NCBI RefSeq assembly: GCF_938028735.1
Contig: NZ_CALIMF010000012.1
Coordinates: 124,001 to 188,000 of the forward strand
Length of the DNA: 64,000 nt
Source: an uncultured Thermanaerothrix sp.
GTDB lineage: Bacteria > Chloroflexota > Anaerolineae > Anaerolineales > Anaerolineaceae
Direction: 5' to 3'
Made by a program: the position numbers and the translations under genes. Under the pieces are notes generated by a model. The model was not told the DNA's origin and did not search any database. It was given only the letters and a program-made list of their open reading frames with translations. Every line of letters begins with the position of its first letter. The stretch's first letter is position 1. Positions 44,545 through 52,826 of the stretch are shown here, one piece after another.

Positions 44545-46161
44545 ATGGGAGATAATTTCAACTTATCCCAAGGATATCGCTCGGTGGAGTCGGAGCAAGA
44601 GCGAGCTTCGTTTGAATTACTGTTGAGAATCAGCCGCGAGCTGGCATCTAGTCTGGATCTGGGAACCGTGCTGGCACGCGTTCTATTTCTTTCCACGCGT
44701 AATGTGGGAGCTGAGCGAGGTAGCCTGATCGCGTTAAGTGAGGAAGGCCAACCGGTTGAGGCGGCCATCGTCATTGAGAGTTCCATTTATCGGCCAACCG
44801 TGGCGGAAATGCGCGAGGTCCTGGAGCATGGGTTGGCTGGGTGGGTGGCGGAGCATCGTCAGGCGACGTTGGTCGAGGATACCTCCAGGGATGAACGCTG
44901 GGTAAGGCGGGCTGACGACCGTGAAGAAGCCAGCCGGCGCAAATCTGCTATTTGTGTTCCTTTGCTGGCGCAGGATCAACTGGTGGGTGTATTGACCTTG
45001 GTGCATGGTAAACCCGGCTTTTTTACTCCAGAACACTTGCGCCTGTTGCAGACCATTGCAGACCTAGCCGGTTTAGCAGTGCGAAATGCGCAACTCTATC
45101 ATTCCATGCAGATAGCACAACAACGCTACCGCGATTTGTTTGACGATAGCATTGATCCTATTTTGATCACCACTGTGGAAGGTGTGATTGTTGAGGCCAA
45201 TCGCCAAGCGGTGTTGAGCAGTGGTTACACTTTACCCCAGTTGGTGGGTCAGCCCCTGAGTATTTTTCATCAGGCCAATTGGGAAATGGTTCGAGAGCAG
45301 TGGGCAAAGGAAGACTGGTCCCATCCTATCACCTATCAAGGAACCGCCAAGCGTCAAGATGGAAGCGAATTTCCTGTTGAGGTGTATGTGCGTCGGGTAG
45401 TTTTGCAGGACAGGCCTTATTTGCAGTGGACGCTACGGGATATCACGGAACGTAAGGCGCTGGATGCCTTGCGCGAAGACTTGGCAGCCATGATCTATCA
45501 CGATTTGCGCTCTCCCTTGGCCAACATCATTTCCAGCCTGGATATCTTAAACACCTTGTTGCCTTTGGAAAACATGCCGGCTCTGCAACCGGTCTTTCAA
45601 ATCGCCATGCGCTCGGCAGATCGCTTGCAAAGGCTGATCGGTTCGCTGTTGGACATAAATCGTCTAGAAGCGGGTCAGCCCATCACCAATCGGAAGCCTA
45701 TTCATCCCCATGCCCTGATTCAAGAAGCGCATGAGGCGATACAACCCCTCCTGGAGAGCAAACAGCAGACCTTGGAATTTGAGCTGTCTTCCTCCTTGCC
45801 GGTTGTATGGGTGGATGGAGATATGATTCGGCGGGTTCTGATTAACTTGCTCGAAAATGCTATCAAATATACGCCAGTGGGTGGCATGTTGCGTTTAGGA
45901 GGCTCTGCCCAGGCGGACTATGTTCAGTTGTGGGTTCAAGACAACGGTCCCGGAATTGATCCGGCCTATCATGAAGTGATTTTCGAGAAGTTTAGCCGCG
46001 TTCAAGGGGAGCGCTACCCGCGTGGTCTGGGCTTGGGTTTGGCCTTTTGCCGGCTAGCCGTGCAAGCACATGGTGGTAAAATTTGGGTGGAAAGCGCGAC
46101 CGGGAAGGGAAGCCGATTTATCTTTACCCTCCCGGTTTACCGTGAAACCCAATCCACCTGA
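44545..46161 (+). CDS. GAF-PAS sensor histidine kinase
   Basis: Cytoplasmic sensor kinase without membrane segments. Order: GAF domain (about 20-190, with RGSLIALSEEG and LQTIADLAGLAVRNAQLY), PAS domain (about 195-315, RYRDLFDDSIDPILIT ... ITERKALDAL), HisKA with the phospho-acceptor H in MIYHDLRSPLANI, and HATPase_c with LINLLENAIKYTP (N box), DNGPGID (G1) and GLGLGLAFCRLA (G2). Start at ATG 44545 (MGDNFNLSQGY), which gives 538 residues; the ORF-track start at 44470 lies upstream of the -10 box. No response regulator is adjacent, so the partner is elsewhere. Confidence 0.92.
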   Translation: MGDNFNLSQGYRSVESEQERASFELLLRISRELASSLDLGTVLARVLFLSTRNVGAERGSLIALSEEGQPVEAAIVIESSIYRPTVAEMREVLEHGLAGWVAEHRQATLVEDTSRDERWVRRADDREEASRRKSAICVPLLAQDQLVGVLTLVHGKPGFFTPEHLRLLQTIADLAGLAVRNAQLYHSMQIAQQRYRDLFDDSIDPILITTVEGVIVEANRQAVLSSGYTLPQLVGQPLSIFHQANWEMVREQWAKEDWSHPITYQGTAKRQDGSEFPVEVYVRRVVLQDRPYLQWTLRDITERKALDALREDLAAMIYHDLRSPLANIISSLDILNTLLPLENMPALQPVFQIAMRSADRLQRLIGSLLDINRLEAGQPITNRKPIHPHALIQEAHEAIQPLLESKQQTLEFELSSSLPVVWVDGDMIRRVLINLLENAIKYTPVGGMLRLGGSAQADYVQLWVQDNGPGIDPAYHEVIFEKFSRVQGERYPRGLGLGLAFCRLAVQAHGGKIWVESATGKGSRFIFTLPVYRETQST

Positions 46162-46181
46162 GGCCAAACAAAGGGCAGGCT

Positions 46182-47042
46182 ATGCAGGAATTATTCCCAA
46201 ATTTACACATTGAGCAGGGATATCCGGGGGTTGTCCTGGGGGCTATCACCCTCTCCCATGGGCTGGTGCTGATTGATGCCCCCTTTCGTCCCGAGGATAT
46301 TCGTTCATGGCGGGCAGCCTTGGTCAATTTAGGGGGCGGTGTAGATCGTCTGCTGGTCAATTTGGATGCCCATATGGATCGCACCTTGGGTAGTCGGGCT
46401 ATGGATTGTACGGTCATTGCGCATGAGGGAGTGGTCTCGGCACTGCGCAATCGTCCATCCGCCCTCAAGTCCCAAGGTGTAGAAACTGGCGCGGAATGGG
46501 AGCTCTATGAAAATCTGGGCAATGTGCGCTGGTCGCCTCCTGAAATAACCTTCACTGAACATATGAAAATCTTCTGGAACGAGGCGCCCTTGGTTTTGGA
46601 ATACCATCCGGGCCCCTCGAATGGGGCCATCTGGGTCAACGTTTTGGAACATAAAACAGTGTTTGTTGGAGATGCTGTGGTTTACCCCCAACCTCCGTTT
46701 CTGGCTCAAGCGAACATTCCCGAATGGTTGCAGACTTTGGAGGTGCTAGCAACATCCGAATATCGAGATTATTTGATCATTGGTGGGCGTACCGGGCTGG
46801 TGACCCTGAAAGATGTGGAGCGGCAAGCAGAGTTTTTGCAGAAGGTCCTGAGCCGCCTGGAGAGTCTAGATACGGGGACTGCCCCGCTTGAGACACTTGT
46901 GGCGAATCTTGCACGGGAGTTATTGGGGGAGTTTGATGTTCCCCCTGAGCGCGCCATTCAGTATGAAAATCGCTTGAAGTACGGCTTGTGGCGTTACTAC
47001 GTGCGCCATTACCGTTCTTCTGAAGAAACGCTGGAAGACTGA
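46182..47042 (+). CDS. Metallo-beta-lactamase-fold protein with altered metal site
   Basis: 286 residues with the MBL fold: LVLIDAPFRPEDI, then the position of the HxHxDH motif, which here reads NLDAHMDRTLG, then a late acidic/His region (VFVGDAVV). The first His is Asp and the last His is Arg, so the usual two-metal site is incomplete. The protein may bind one metal, use different ligands or be inactive. 20 bp after the kinase gene and 14 bp before the asparaginase gene, so likely cotranscribed. Function not recognised. Confidence 0.72.
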   Translation: MQELFPNLHIEQGYPGVVLGAITLSHGLVLIDAPFRPEDIRSWRAALVNLGGGVDRLLVNLDAHMDRTLGSRAMDCTVIAHEGVVSALRNRPSALKSQGVETGAEWELYENLGNVRWSPPEITFTEHMKIFWNEAPLVLEYHPGPSNGAIWVNVLEHKTVFVGDAVVYPQPPFLAQANIPEWLQTLEVLATSEYRDYLIIGGRTGLVTLKDVERQAEFLQKVLSRLESLDTGTAPLETLVANLARELLGEFDVPPERAIQYENRLKYGLWRYYVRHYRSSEETLED

Positions 47043-47055
47043 AGGAGGTCATGGC

Positions 47056-48114
47056 ATGTCTGGATCGCCCTTCGTGCCCTTGGTCGAATTGACCCGAGGG
47101 CCCATCGTTGAGTCGGTACATCAAGGGGCTGTAGTTATCGTGAACTCCCACGGTCGTGTATTGGCTAGTCTTGGGGATCCTGCCCTGGTGATGCATCTGC
47201 GTTCCACCGCGAAACCTTTTCAATTACTGCCGTTAATCGAGCAAGGGGCTGTTGAGCGATTCGCGCTTACCCCAGAAGAGATTGCGGTGATGTGCGCTTC
47301 CCACTCTGGGACGGATGAGCATGTGGCGGTGATCACCCGCCTTCAAGCAAAGATGGGGGTTCATGAAGAAGAACTACAATGTGGGGTGCATCCCCCTTTG
47401 CATGAGGCCACCTGGCAGGCGATGATTCGGCGGGGGGAGTCCCCTACCCCTATTCGCCACAACTGTTCGGGCAAGCACACCAATATGCTGGCACAAGCGA
47501 TTCTGATGGGGGCTGATCGGCAGCACTACCTGGATCCTCAGCATCCAGTGCAGCAGCGCATTCTGCACACTCTGGCTGACATGTGCCGCATATCCCCTGA
47601 TGAAATTCGCGTTGGTGTGGACGGCTGTTCTGCGCCCGTTTTTGCGCTTCCCCTTTACAATGCTGCGTTGGGTTATGCCCGGCTATGTGACCCAACGGAT
47701 TTATCCCCCCGGCGAGCCCAGGCCTGCCGTACGATTACTTCGGCTATGGTGACGGTGCCGTTTATGGTGGCTGGCCCGGGGCGTTTTGATACCCTTGTAA
47801 TGGGCCTGGGCGAAGGCAAAATTATTGCTAAAGCCGGGGCGGAGGGGTATCAAGGCATGGGCATTATGCCGGGAGCCCTAGAGCCAGATAGCCCTGGACT
47901 TGGAATTGCTTTCAAGATCGCAGACGGTGATCCAGGTGGGCGGGCGCGGCCAGTGGTGGCCATTGAGATATTGCGCCAACTGGGTCTTCTGAGCGAGGCA
48001 CAGATAACAACCCACCTTGCCGATTTGGCCGCACGGCCCTTAAAGAATTGGCGCGGGTTGTATGTGGGCGAAATACGTCCGGTCTTTGAAATAAGGCTTT
48101 CTTCCTACTCATAA
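47056..48114 (+). CDS. L-asparaginase II family protein (Rhizobium ReAII type)
   Basis: Hydrolyses L-asparagine to aspartate and ammonia; unrelated in sequence to the E. coli type II enzyme despite the name. Motifs typical of this family: RSTAKPFQLLPL near residue 55, MCASHSG, HNCSGKHTNMLAQA and VGVDGCSAP. 352 residues, normal. GGAGGTCATGGC precedes ATG 47056. The nearby MBL protein is not an obvious partner. Confidence 0.88.
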   Translation: MSGSPFVPLVELTRGPIVESVHQGAVVIVNSHGRVLASLGDPALVMHLRSTAKPFQLLPLIEQGAVERFALTPEEIAVMCASHSGTDEHVAVITRLQAKMGVHEEELQCGVHPPLHEATWQAMIRRGESPTPIRHNCSGKHTNMLAQAILMGADRQHYLDPQHPVQQRILHTLADMCRISPDEIRVGVDGCSAPVFALPLYNAALGYARLCDPTDLSPRRAQACRTITSAMVTVPFMVAGPGRFDTLVMGLGEGKIIAKAGAEGYQGMGIMPGALEPDSPGLGIAFKIADGDPGGRARPVVAIEILRQLGLLSEAQITTHLADLAARPLKNWRGLYVGEIRPVFEIRLSSYS

Positions 48115-48140
48115 GTTTACAGGCGAGGTAGTAAGGAGTT

Positions 48141-48833
48141 GTGGAAGGACAATCAGATCCACATCTGGTTGCCAAAGCCAGGCAGGTCTATGAACGGCTG
48201 TTACAACGATTCGGTGAGCCGCGCTGGCACAGGCCGCTTTCGGCTCTGGAAGAATTGGTGTCCACCATTCTTTCCCAGAACACCAATGATCGCAATCGCG
48301 ATGTGGCTTTTGAACGCTTGAGGGCGCGTTTCCCGAGCTGGGAGGCTGTACGTGATGCCGATCCAGAAGCAGTTATTGAGGCCATTCGGCCAGCTGGCTT
48401 AGCCAATCAGAAGGGTCCGCGCATTCAGGCCGTGTTGCGTCAGATCACGGCTGAACAGGGATCGCTCGATCTTTCCTTCTTAGAGAAGATGTCTTCAGAA
48501 GAGGCGCGAGCCTGGTTGATGCGCTTCAATGGAGTGGGGCCAAAAACGGCTGCCATTGTGTTGCAGTTTGCTTTAGGAAAGCCTTCGTTTCCAGTCGACA
48601 CCCACATTTATCGGGTTAGCGGACGGTTGGGATTGCGCCCCGCCAAAATGAGCGTTGAGCAAGCCCATGTTCACTTGGCTACTCTCTTCCCCCCGGAAAC
48701 TTATGGAAGCGCTCACCTCAATCTTATTCGTTTGGGGCGAGAGATTTGCCTGGCGCGGAGTCCGCGTTGCTCCGAGTGCCCTCTAAACGATCTCTGCGAT
48801 GATTATCAGCGTCGTCTGAGGGATGAAACCTGA
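48141..48833 (+). CDS. Endonuclease III-like DNA glycosylase
   Basis: Base-excision repair glycosylase/AP lyase of the Nth family. Motifs: STILSQNTNDRNRD, the helix-hairpin-helix FNGVGPKTAAIVL with catalytic Lys, PVDTHIYRVSGRLG with catalytic Asp, and the 4Fe-4S loop C-x6-C-x2-C-x5-C (CLARSPRCSECPLNDLC) near the C-terminus. 230 residues. The start is GTG 48141; AAGGAG ends only 2 nt before it, unusually close, but no better start is present. A related MutY is ruled out by length. Confidence 0.88.
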   Translation: MEGQSDPHLVAKARQVYERLLQRFGEPRWHRPLSALEELVSTILSQNTNDRNRDVAFERLRARFPSWEAVRDADPEAVIEAIRPAGLANQKGPRIQAVLRQITAEQGSLDLSFLEKMSSEEARAWLMRFNGVGPKTAAIVLQFALGKPSFPVDTHIYRVSGRLGLRPAKMSVEQAHVHLATLFPPETYGSAHLNLIRLGREICLARSPRCSECPLNDLCDDYQRRLRDET

Positions 48834-48917
48834 GAATTTGGGTGGCCTTGCACCTCGTAGGGAAGGGGGCAAGCTTCAGAATTCACAAAATTGCCAGACA
48901 AATCAACCTTGTTTGGC

Positions 48918-48947
48918 TTGACAAGGGAATTGGCCCATCTATATAAT
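48918..48947 (+). promoter_or_regulatory. Strong sigma70-like promoter of the nucleoside cluster
   Basis: TTGACA (48918-48923), 18-bp spacer, TATAAT (48942-48947): both hexamers match the consensus exactly. It is the only full consensus promoter I see ahead of the 15-kb plus-strand gene run. Confidence 0.8.
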
Positions 48948-48954
48948 CAATGCA

Positions 48955-49109
48955 GTTTTTGGTTTAGAGGCTGTTCCCATCTCACCCCGAATACACAGAA
49001 AACAAGCACTCTCCCCTGCCCCGCGAGACTCTCTGACTCCTAAGTCATCCGTCCCTTGGACGGGTAGTTAGTTGGTTTGTTTCCCGATCATCCTATTCTG
49101 AGGCTCACA
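48955..49109 (+). promoter_or_regulatory. Leader of the nucleoside cluster with two small hairpins
   Basis: About 150 nt between the predicted start site and the first gene. TGACT-CCTA-AGTCA (49034-49047) and CCGTCC-CTT-GGACGG (49049-49063) stand one after the other. I do not recognise a known riboswitch class. The short stems lack a T-tract, so attenuation is speculative. Confidence 0.4.
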
Positions 49110-50066
49110 TTGGATTATTCGCCCCCAATCCCTCTCCTTATAGATACAGATGCCGGTGTAGATGATGCCGGTGCTCTGATGCTTGCCCTGGCCAGTCCTC
49201 GGGGACACCCGCTGGCCATCACAACGGTACATGGTAATGTTCCGGTCAGGCAGGCCACGCAGAACGTCAGCCTCGTTCTGGATGTGATGGGACGCGAGGT
49301 GCCCGTTTATGGAGGAGCCTCGCGTCCGCTTTTAGGGGCTCCCCTGGACGCTTCTGACATCATGGGGCCGGATGGACTGGGCGGGGTCACCGCCTGGATG
49401 CAACCCTCTATGCGTCAAACACGTTCCAGTATAGCGGCAGTTGCGCTGGTGCAGTGGTTAACCCATCAGCCAGAACCCATACGGACCCATTTGGTATCTT
49501 TGGGTCCACTGACTAACCTGGCATTGGCGCTCGCTTTGAAGCCTGACTTACCGCGGTATGTAGCGCGTCTGGTCATTATGGGAGGCACCTCTGAAGCGCG
49601 GGGGAATGCTTCAGCAGTAGCTGAGTTTAACTTCTTTGCTGATCCTGAAGCGGCGGCACGGGTTCTGGGAGCAGGATTCAAAGAGGTGTGGCTATTACCG
49701 TGGGAAACCTCGTTGCGTTATCCCATTGCTTGGGCAGAGTTTGATGCCTTGCTGCAATGTAAGAACCCGCGGACGCAATTTCTGCGAAACATTACTGGTT
49801 ACCTGCGCGAGCGTCTTCAACGCCTTGGGTTACCCGGGATTGTTTTACCCGATTTTCTGGCAATGCTAGTGGCTCTCTACCCTGAGTGTGTTCAGGAAAG
49901 TATCCCCGTGCACGCAAGTGTTGAGACGGAGGGGCGTTTAGGACGAGGCCTACTGGCCATTTCGTGGTTGCCAGGGGGGTCTGATCCGAATCTGTACCTT
50001 GTGACCCGGCTGGATTTGCAGATGGGTCTTGAGGTTCTGCGTGATTTGCTTATTGGTGGAAACTGA
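49110..50066 (+). CDS. Nucleoside hydrolase (IUNH family) 1
   Basis: Cleaves the N-glycosidic bond of nucleosides to base and ribose. N-terminal metal site LLIDTDAGVDDAGALMLA (DxDxGxDD), VSLGPLTNLALAL, and RLVIMGGTSEARGN. The catalytic His of the HxHDPLA motif is absent; the matching C-terminal segment reads GIVLPDFLAMLVAL. About 318 residues from TTG 49110 (GAGG 6 nt upstream); the ORF track uses TTG 49077, and no ATG is available. First gene of the nucleoside cluster. The base specificity is unknown. Confidence 0.85.
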   Translation: MDYSPPIPLLIDTDAGVDDAGALMLALASPRGHPLAITTVHGNVPVRQATQNVSLVLDVMGREVPVYGGASRPLLGAPLDASDIMGPDGLGGVTAWMQPSMRQTRSSIAAVALVQWLTHQPEPIRTHLVSLGPLTNLALALALKPDLPRYVARLVIMGGTSEARGNASAVAEFNFFADPEAAARVLGAGFKEVWLLPWETSLRYPIAWAEFDALLQCKNPRTQFLRNITGYLRERLQRLGLPGIVLPDFLAMLVALYPECVQESIPVHASVETEGRLGRGLLAISWLPGGSDPNLYLVTRLDLQMGLEVLRDLLIGGN

Positions 50067-50078
50067 AAGGAGGTGATC
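50066..50078 (+). promoter_or_regulatory. Perfect 13-nt anti-Shine-Dalgarno complement without a start codon
   Basis: AAAGGAGGTGATC matches the full complement of the usual 16S rRNA 3' end. It overlaps the nucleoside hydrolase stop, but no ATG, GTG or TTG lies at a usable distance. It may be a standby or pausing site before the BMP gene 80 nt downstream. Confidence 0.4.
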
Positions 50079-50157
50079 TCGAGGAATAAGAACCCGAAAA
50101 TTACTCTAAGAATTTAGATCTGGTTCGTTACTCAACTATTTCCAGGAGGTGGAGGTC

Positions 50158-51213
50158 ATGAAGTCAAAGGCTTTGGTCTTAGGATATGTGCTGGTGGTGC
50201 TGGCTCTGGTTTTAGCGGCCTGTGCACCCTCTCAGCAGGGTGTCACTCAGGCACCACCAACCGAGAAGAAACTCAAGGTGGTTAACCTGATCAACGGAGT
50301 GTTGGGAGATAAATCCTTCTTTGATTCGGCGAATCGTGGCATGGAAATGGCAAAGAAGGATTTTGGCATTGAGGTCAAAACTATTGAAGCGGGAATTGAC
50401 CCGGCCAAGTGGAAGCCGGCCCTCGAAGACGCAGCCGCCAATGAGGAGTATGACATCTTAATCGTGGGCACTTTCCAGATGTCGGAATTTCTCCAGGAAG
50501 TCGCCCCAAAGTATCCGGATAAGAAGTTTATCATTTACGATGTTTCGGTGGATTACAGCAAGTGTGATTGCAAGAATGTTTACTCGGTGACCTACAAACA
50601 AAACGAAGGCTCGTATCTGGCGGGACTGTATGCCGGATTGATGTCACAATCCAAGATTGTGGGTGCCATTGGAGGGCAAGATATCCCGGTCATCAATGAC
50701 TTCATTGTGGGTTACAAACAGGGCGCTAAAGACGCTGGCCTCTCGGAGCAGAATGTGATTGTGCAGTATGCGGGTGGCTGGAATGATCCAGCCAAGGGGA
50801 AAGAGATTGCCCTGGCTATGTACCAGCAAGGGGCAGATATTGTCTTCAATATTGCTGGCGGCACGGGGGTTGGCATCTTCCAGGCGGCTCAGGAGGTGAA
50901 CAAATATGCCATCGGGGTGGATTCGGATCAGGCATTGATTGTGGAAACCACCAACCCCGAGCAAGCCAAGCACATCCTTACCTCGATGATGAAGAATGTT
51001 GATAATAGCCTCTACCGCGCCATCAAACTACACTTGGAAGGCAAGTTGCCCTATGGGCAGGCCGAGGCGCTGGGTATCGCAGAAGGCGGCGTAGGTCTGG
51101 CTAAGAATAAGTATTATGACCAGTTCACACCTGCCGAGGTAAAGGCCAAAATCGATCAGGCTGAGAAAGACATCCTTGAAGGCAAGATTGTTGTGGATAC
51201 TGTCTTCAAATAG
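50158..51213 (+). CDS. BMP-family nucleoside-binding lipoprotein of an ABC importer
   Basis: Extracellular solute-binding protein (BmpA/PnrA/TmpC family; known members bind purine nucleosides or related ligands). The lipoprotein signal is MKSKALVLGYVLVVLALVLAAC with the lipidated Cys 22. The mature part shows VVNLINGVLGDKSFFDSANRGM, typical of the N-terminal lobe, then IGGQDIPVINDFIVGYKQGA and GVDSDQA. ATG 50158 is chosen over GTG 50149 because AGGAGG lies 8 nt upstream. 351 residues. It is the binding component of the importer encoded next, and separated from it by a strong hairpin. Confidence 0.92.
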   Translation: MKSKALVLGYVLVVLALVLAACAPSQQGVTQAPPTEKKLKVVNLINGVLGDKSFFDSANRGMEMAKKDFGIEVKTIEAGIDPAKWKPALEDAAANEEYDILIVGTFQMSEFLQEVAPKYPDKKFIIYDVSVDYSKCDCKNVYSVTYKQNEGSYLAGLYAGLMSQSKIVGAIGGQDIPVINDFIVGYKQGAKDAGLSEQNVIVQYAGGWNDPAKGKEIALAMYQQGADIVFNIAGGTGVGIFQAAQEVNKYAIGVDSDQALIVETTNPEQAKHILTSMMKNVDNSLYRAIKLHLEGKLPYGQAEALGIAEGGVGLAKNKYYDQFTPAEVKAKIDQAEKDILEGKIVVDTVFK

Positions 51214-51223
51214 GAGCGGTTTG

Positions 51224-51257
51224 ACAGGTGGGGACACATGTTCGTGTCCCCACCTGT
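51224..51257 (+). repeat. Perfect 14-bp inverted repeat between the binding protein and ATPase genes
   Basis: ACAGGTGGGGACAC / GTGTCCCCACCTGT with a 6-nt loop. There is no T-tract directly after, so it is unlikely to be an efficient intrinsic terminator. Such hairpins after binding-protein genes typically protect the upstream mRNA and reduce read-through, giving more binding protein than transporter. Confidence 0.85.
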
Positions 51258-51281
51258 TATGGAAGGGGCAGTGGAGGTGGC

Positions 51282-52826
51282 ATGGCGGTTCTGGTTGAGA
51301 TGGATCAAATTATCAAGATTTACCCGAATGGGGTGGTTGCCAACGATGGTGTAACTTTTTCGGTTGAGCGGGGGGAGATTCATGCACTGGTAGGAGAAAA
51401 TGGGGCAGGGAAAACTACTCTGATGAAAATTCTCTACGGTGAGGAGCGCCCAACCTCTGGGGTTATACGTGTCAATGGTAGGGCAGTGCACTTTCATTCA
51501 CCCCAGGATGCCATTCAATTGGGCATTGGGATGGTGCACCAGAATTTTATGCAGATTCCATCGCTCACTGTGGCCGAGAACGTGGTGCTGGGGAAAGAAC
51601 CAACCCGGCGCGGCCTTTTGGATCGCAAGGCGGCAATCCAGATTACGGAAGAGCTTTCACGCCAATATGGCTTGAAGGTGGATCCCGAAGCCACTATTGA
51701 GAGCGTTAATGTGGGGATGCGCCAGCGGGTAGAGATTCTCAAAATCCTGTATCGCGGGGCAGAGATTCTCATTTTGGATGAACCCACTGCTGTGCTAACA
51801 CCTCAAGAAACAATGGAATTATTTAAGTCCATTCGAACTCTAGTTAAGCAAGGTAAGACAGTGATTTTTATCACCCATAAGTTGCGCGAGGTCAAGGAAA
51901 TCTCAGATCGGGTGACAGTGATGCGAGGGGGCAAGGTAATGGGCACGCTTCCCACCCATGAGGCCACCCGCGAGGGGTTGGCTCGGATGATGGTGGGACG
52001 AGATGTCTTCCTGGAAGTTTCCAAGCCTCTGCGGGCACGAGGTGAAAAGGTTCTCGAGGTCCGTGATTTGACTTATGTGTCTGAAACGGGCCGCCAGGTG
52101 CTCCGTGGGGTTTCGTTCAGCGTATATGCGGGTGAAATCCTGGGGGTGGCGGGCGTAGAGGGCAATGGACAAACGGAACTGGTTGAGGTGCTAACCGGAT
52201 TACGGCCTGCCACCGGAGGCGAGGCCAGAGTGCTGGGAACCCCTATTCTGAATCGTAGTCCACGGGCTGTGCGGTTGGCTGGAGTTGCGCATATTCCTGA
52301 AGACCGGCTGACCAATGGTCTGGCCTTGACAGCCACGATTAATGAGAACTTGATCGTGGATCGCTACTTCCGCCCTCCGTTTCGGCGAGGGTGGTTTATT
52401 GACAATAAAGAAGTCAGGCAGCATGGACAGCAGTTGATTGAGAGGTTCGATATTCGCACGCCCGGGGGCGAGGTGCCTGTGGCTTCGCTTTCAGGGGGAA
52501 ACATGCAGAAGGTGATCCTGGCACGCGAGTTTTCCAGCCAACCCCAATTACTCATCGCAGCACAACCGACGCGTGGGGTGGATGTGGGAGCAACCGAGTT
52601 CATCCGTGAGCAATTGGTTGAACAACGCAACCGTGGCACGGCGGTCTTGCTGGTTTCAGCTGATCTGGCCGAGGTGATGAGTCTATCGGATCGCTTGGTT
52701 GTGATGTATGAAGGACAGATTACGGGCGTCTTTCCGGAGGCGGCAAAGGCGACGGAGGAAGAAATTGGTTATTACATGTTGGGGGTAAAACGGCAGTCCC
52801 CAGAGGAGATGGAGGCCTATCTATGA
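51282..52826 (+). CDS. ABC importer ATPase, two nucleotide-binding domains (nucleoside type)
   Basis: Energises nucleoside uptake. NBD1 has Walker A VGENGAGKTTLMKIL, signature VNVGMRQRVEILKILY and Walker B LILDEPTAVLT. NBD2 has a reduced Walker A (GVEGNGQTELVEVL, Gln for Lys), signature LSGGNMQKVILAREF and AAQPTRGVDVG, the usual pattern in RbsA/NupO-type dual ATPases. ATG 51282 (MAVLVEMDQI) has GGAGGTGGC upstream; the longer ORF runs through the hairpin. 514 residues. ATGA overlap with the next permease. Confidence 0.93.
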   Translation: MAVLVEMDQIIKIYPNGVVANDGVTFSVERGEIHALVGENGAGKTTLMKILYGEERPTSGVIRVNGRAVHFHSPQDAIQLGIGMVHQNFMQIPSLTVAENVVLGKEPTRRGLLDRKAAIQITEELSRQYGLKVDPEATIESVNVGMRQRVEILKILYRGAEILILDEPTAVLTPQETMELFKSIRTLVKQGKTVIFITHKLREVKEISDRVTVMRGGKVMGTLPTHEATREGLARMMVGRDVFLEVSKPLRARGEKVLEVRDLTYVSETGRQVLRGVSFSVYAGEILGVAGVEGNGQTELVEVLTGLRPATGGEARVLGTPILNRSPRAVRLAGVAHIPEDRLTNGLALTATINENLIVDRYFRPPFRRGWFIDNKEVRQHGQQLIERFDIRTPGGEVPVASLSGGNMQKVILAREFSSQPQLLIAAQPTRGVDVGATEFIREQLVEQRNRGTAVLLVSADLAEVMSLSDRLVVMYEGQITGVFPEAAKATEEEIGYYMLGVKRQSPEEMEAYL

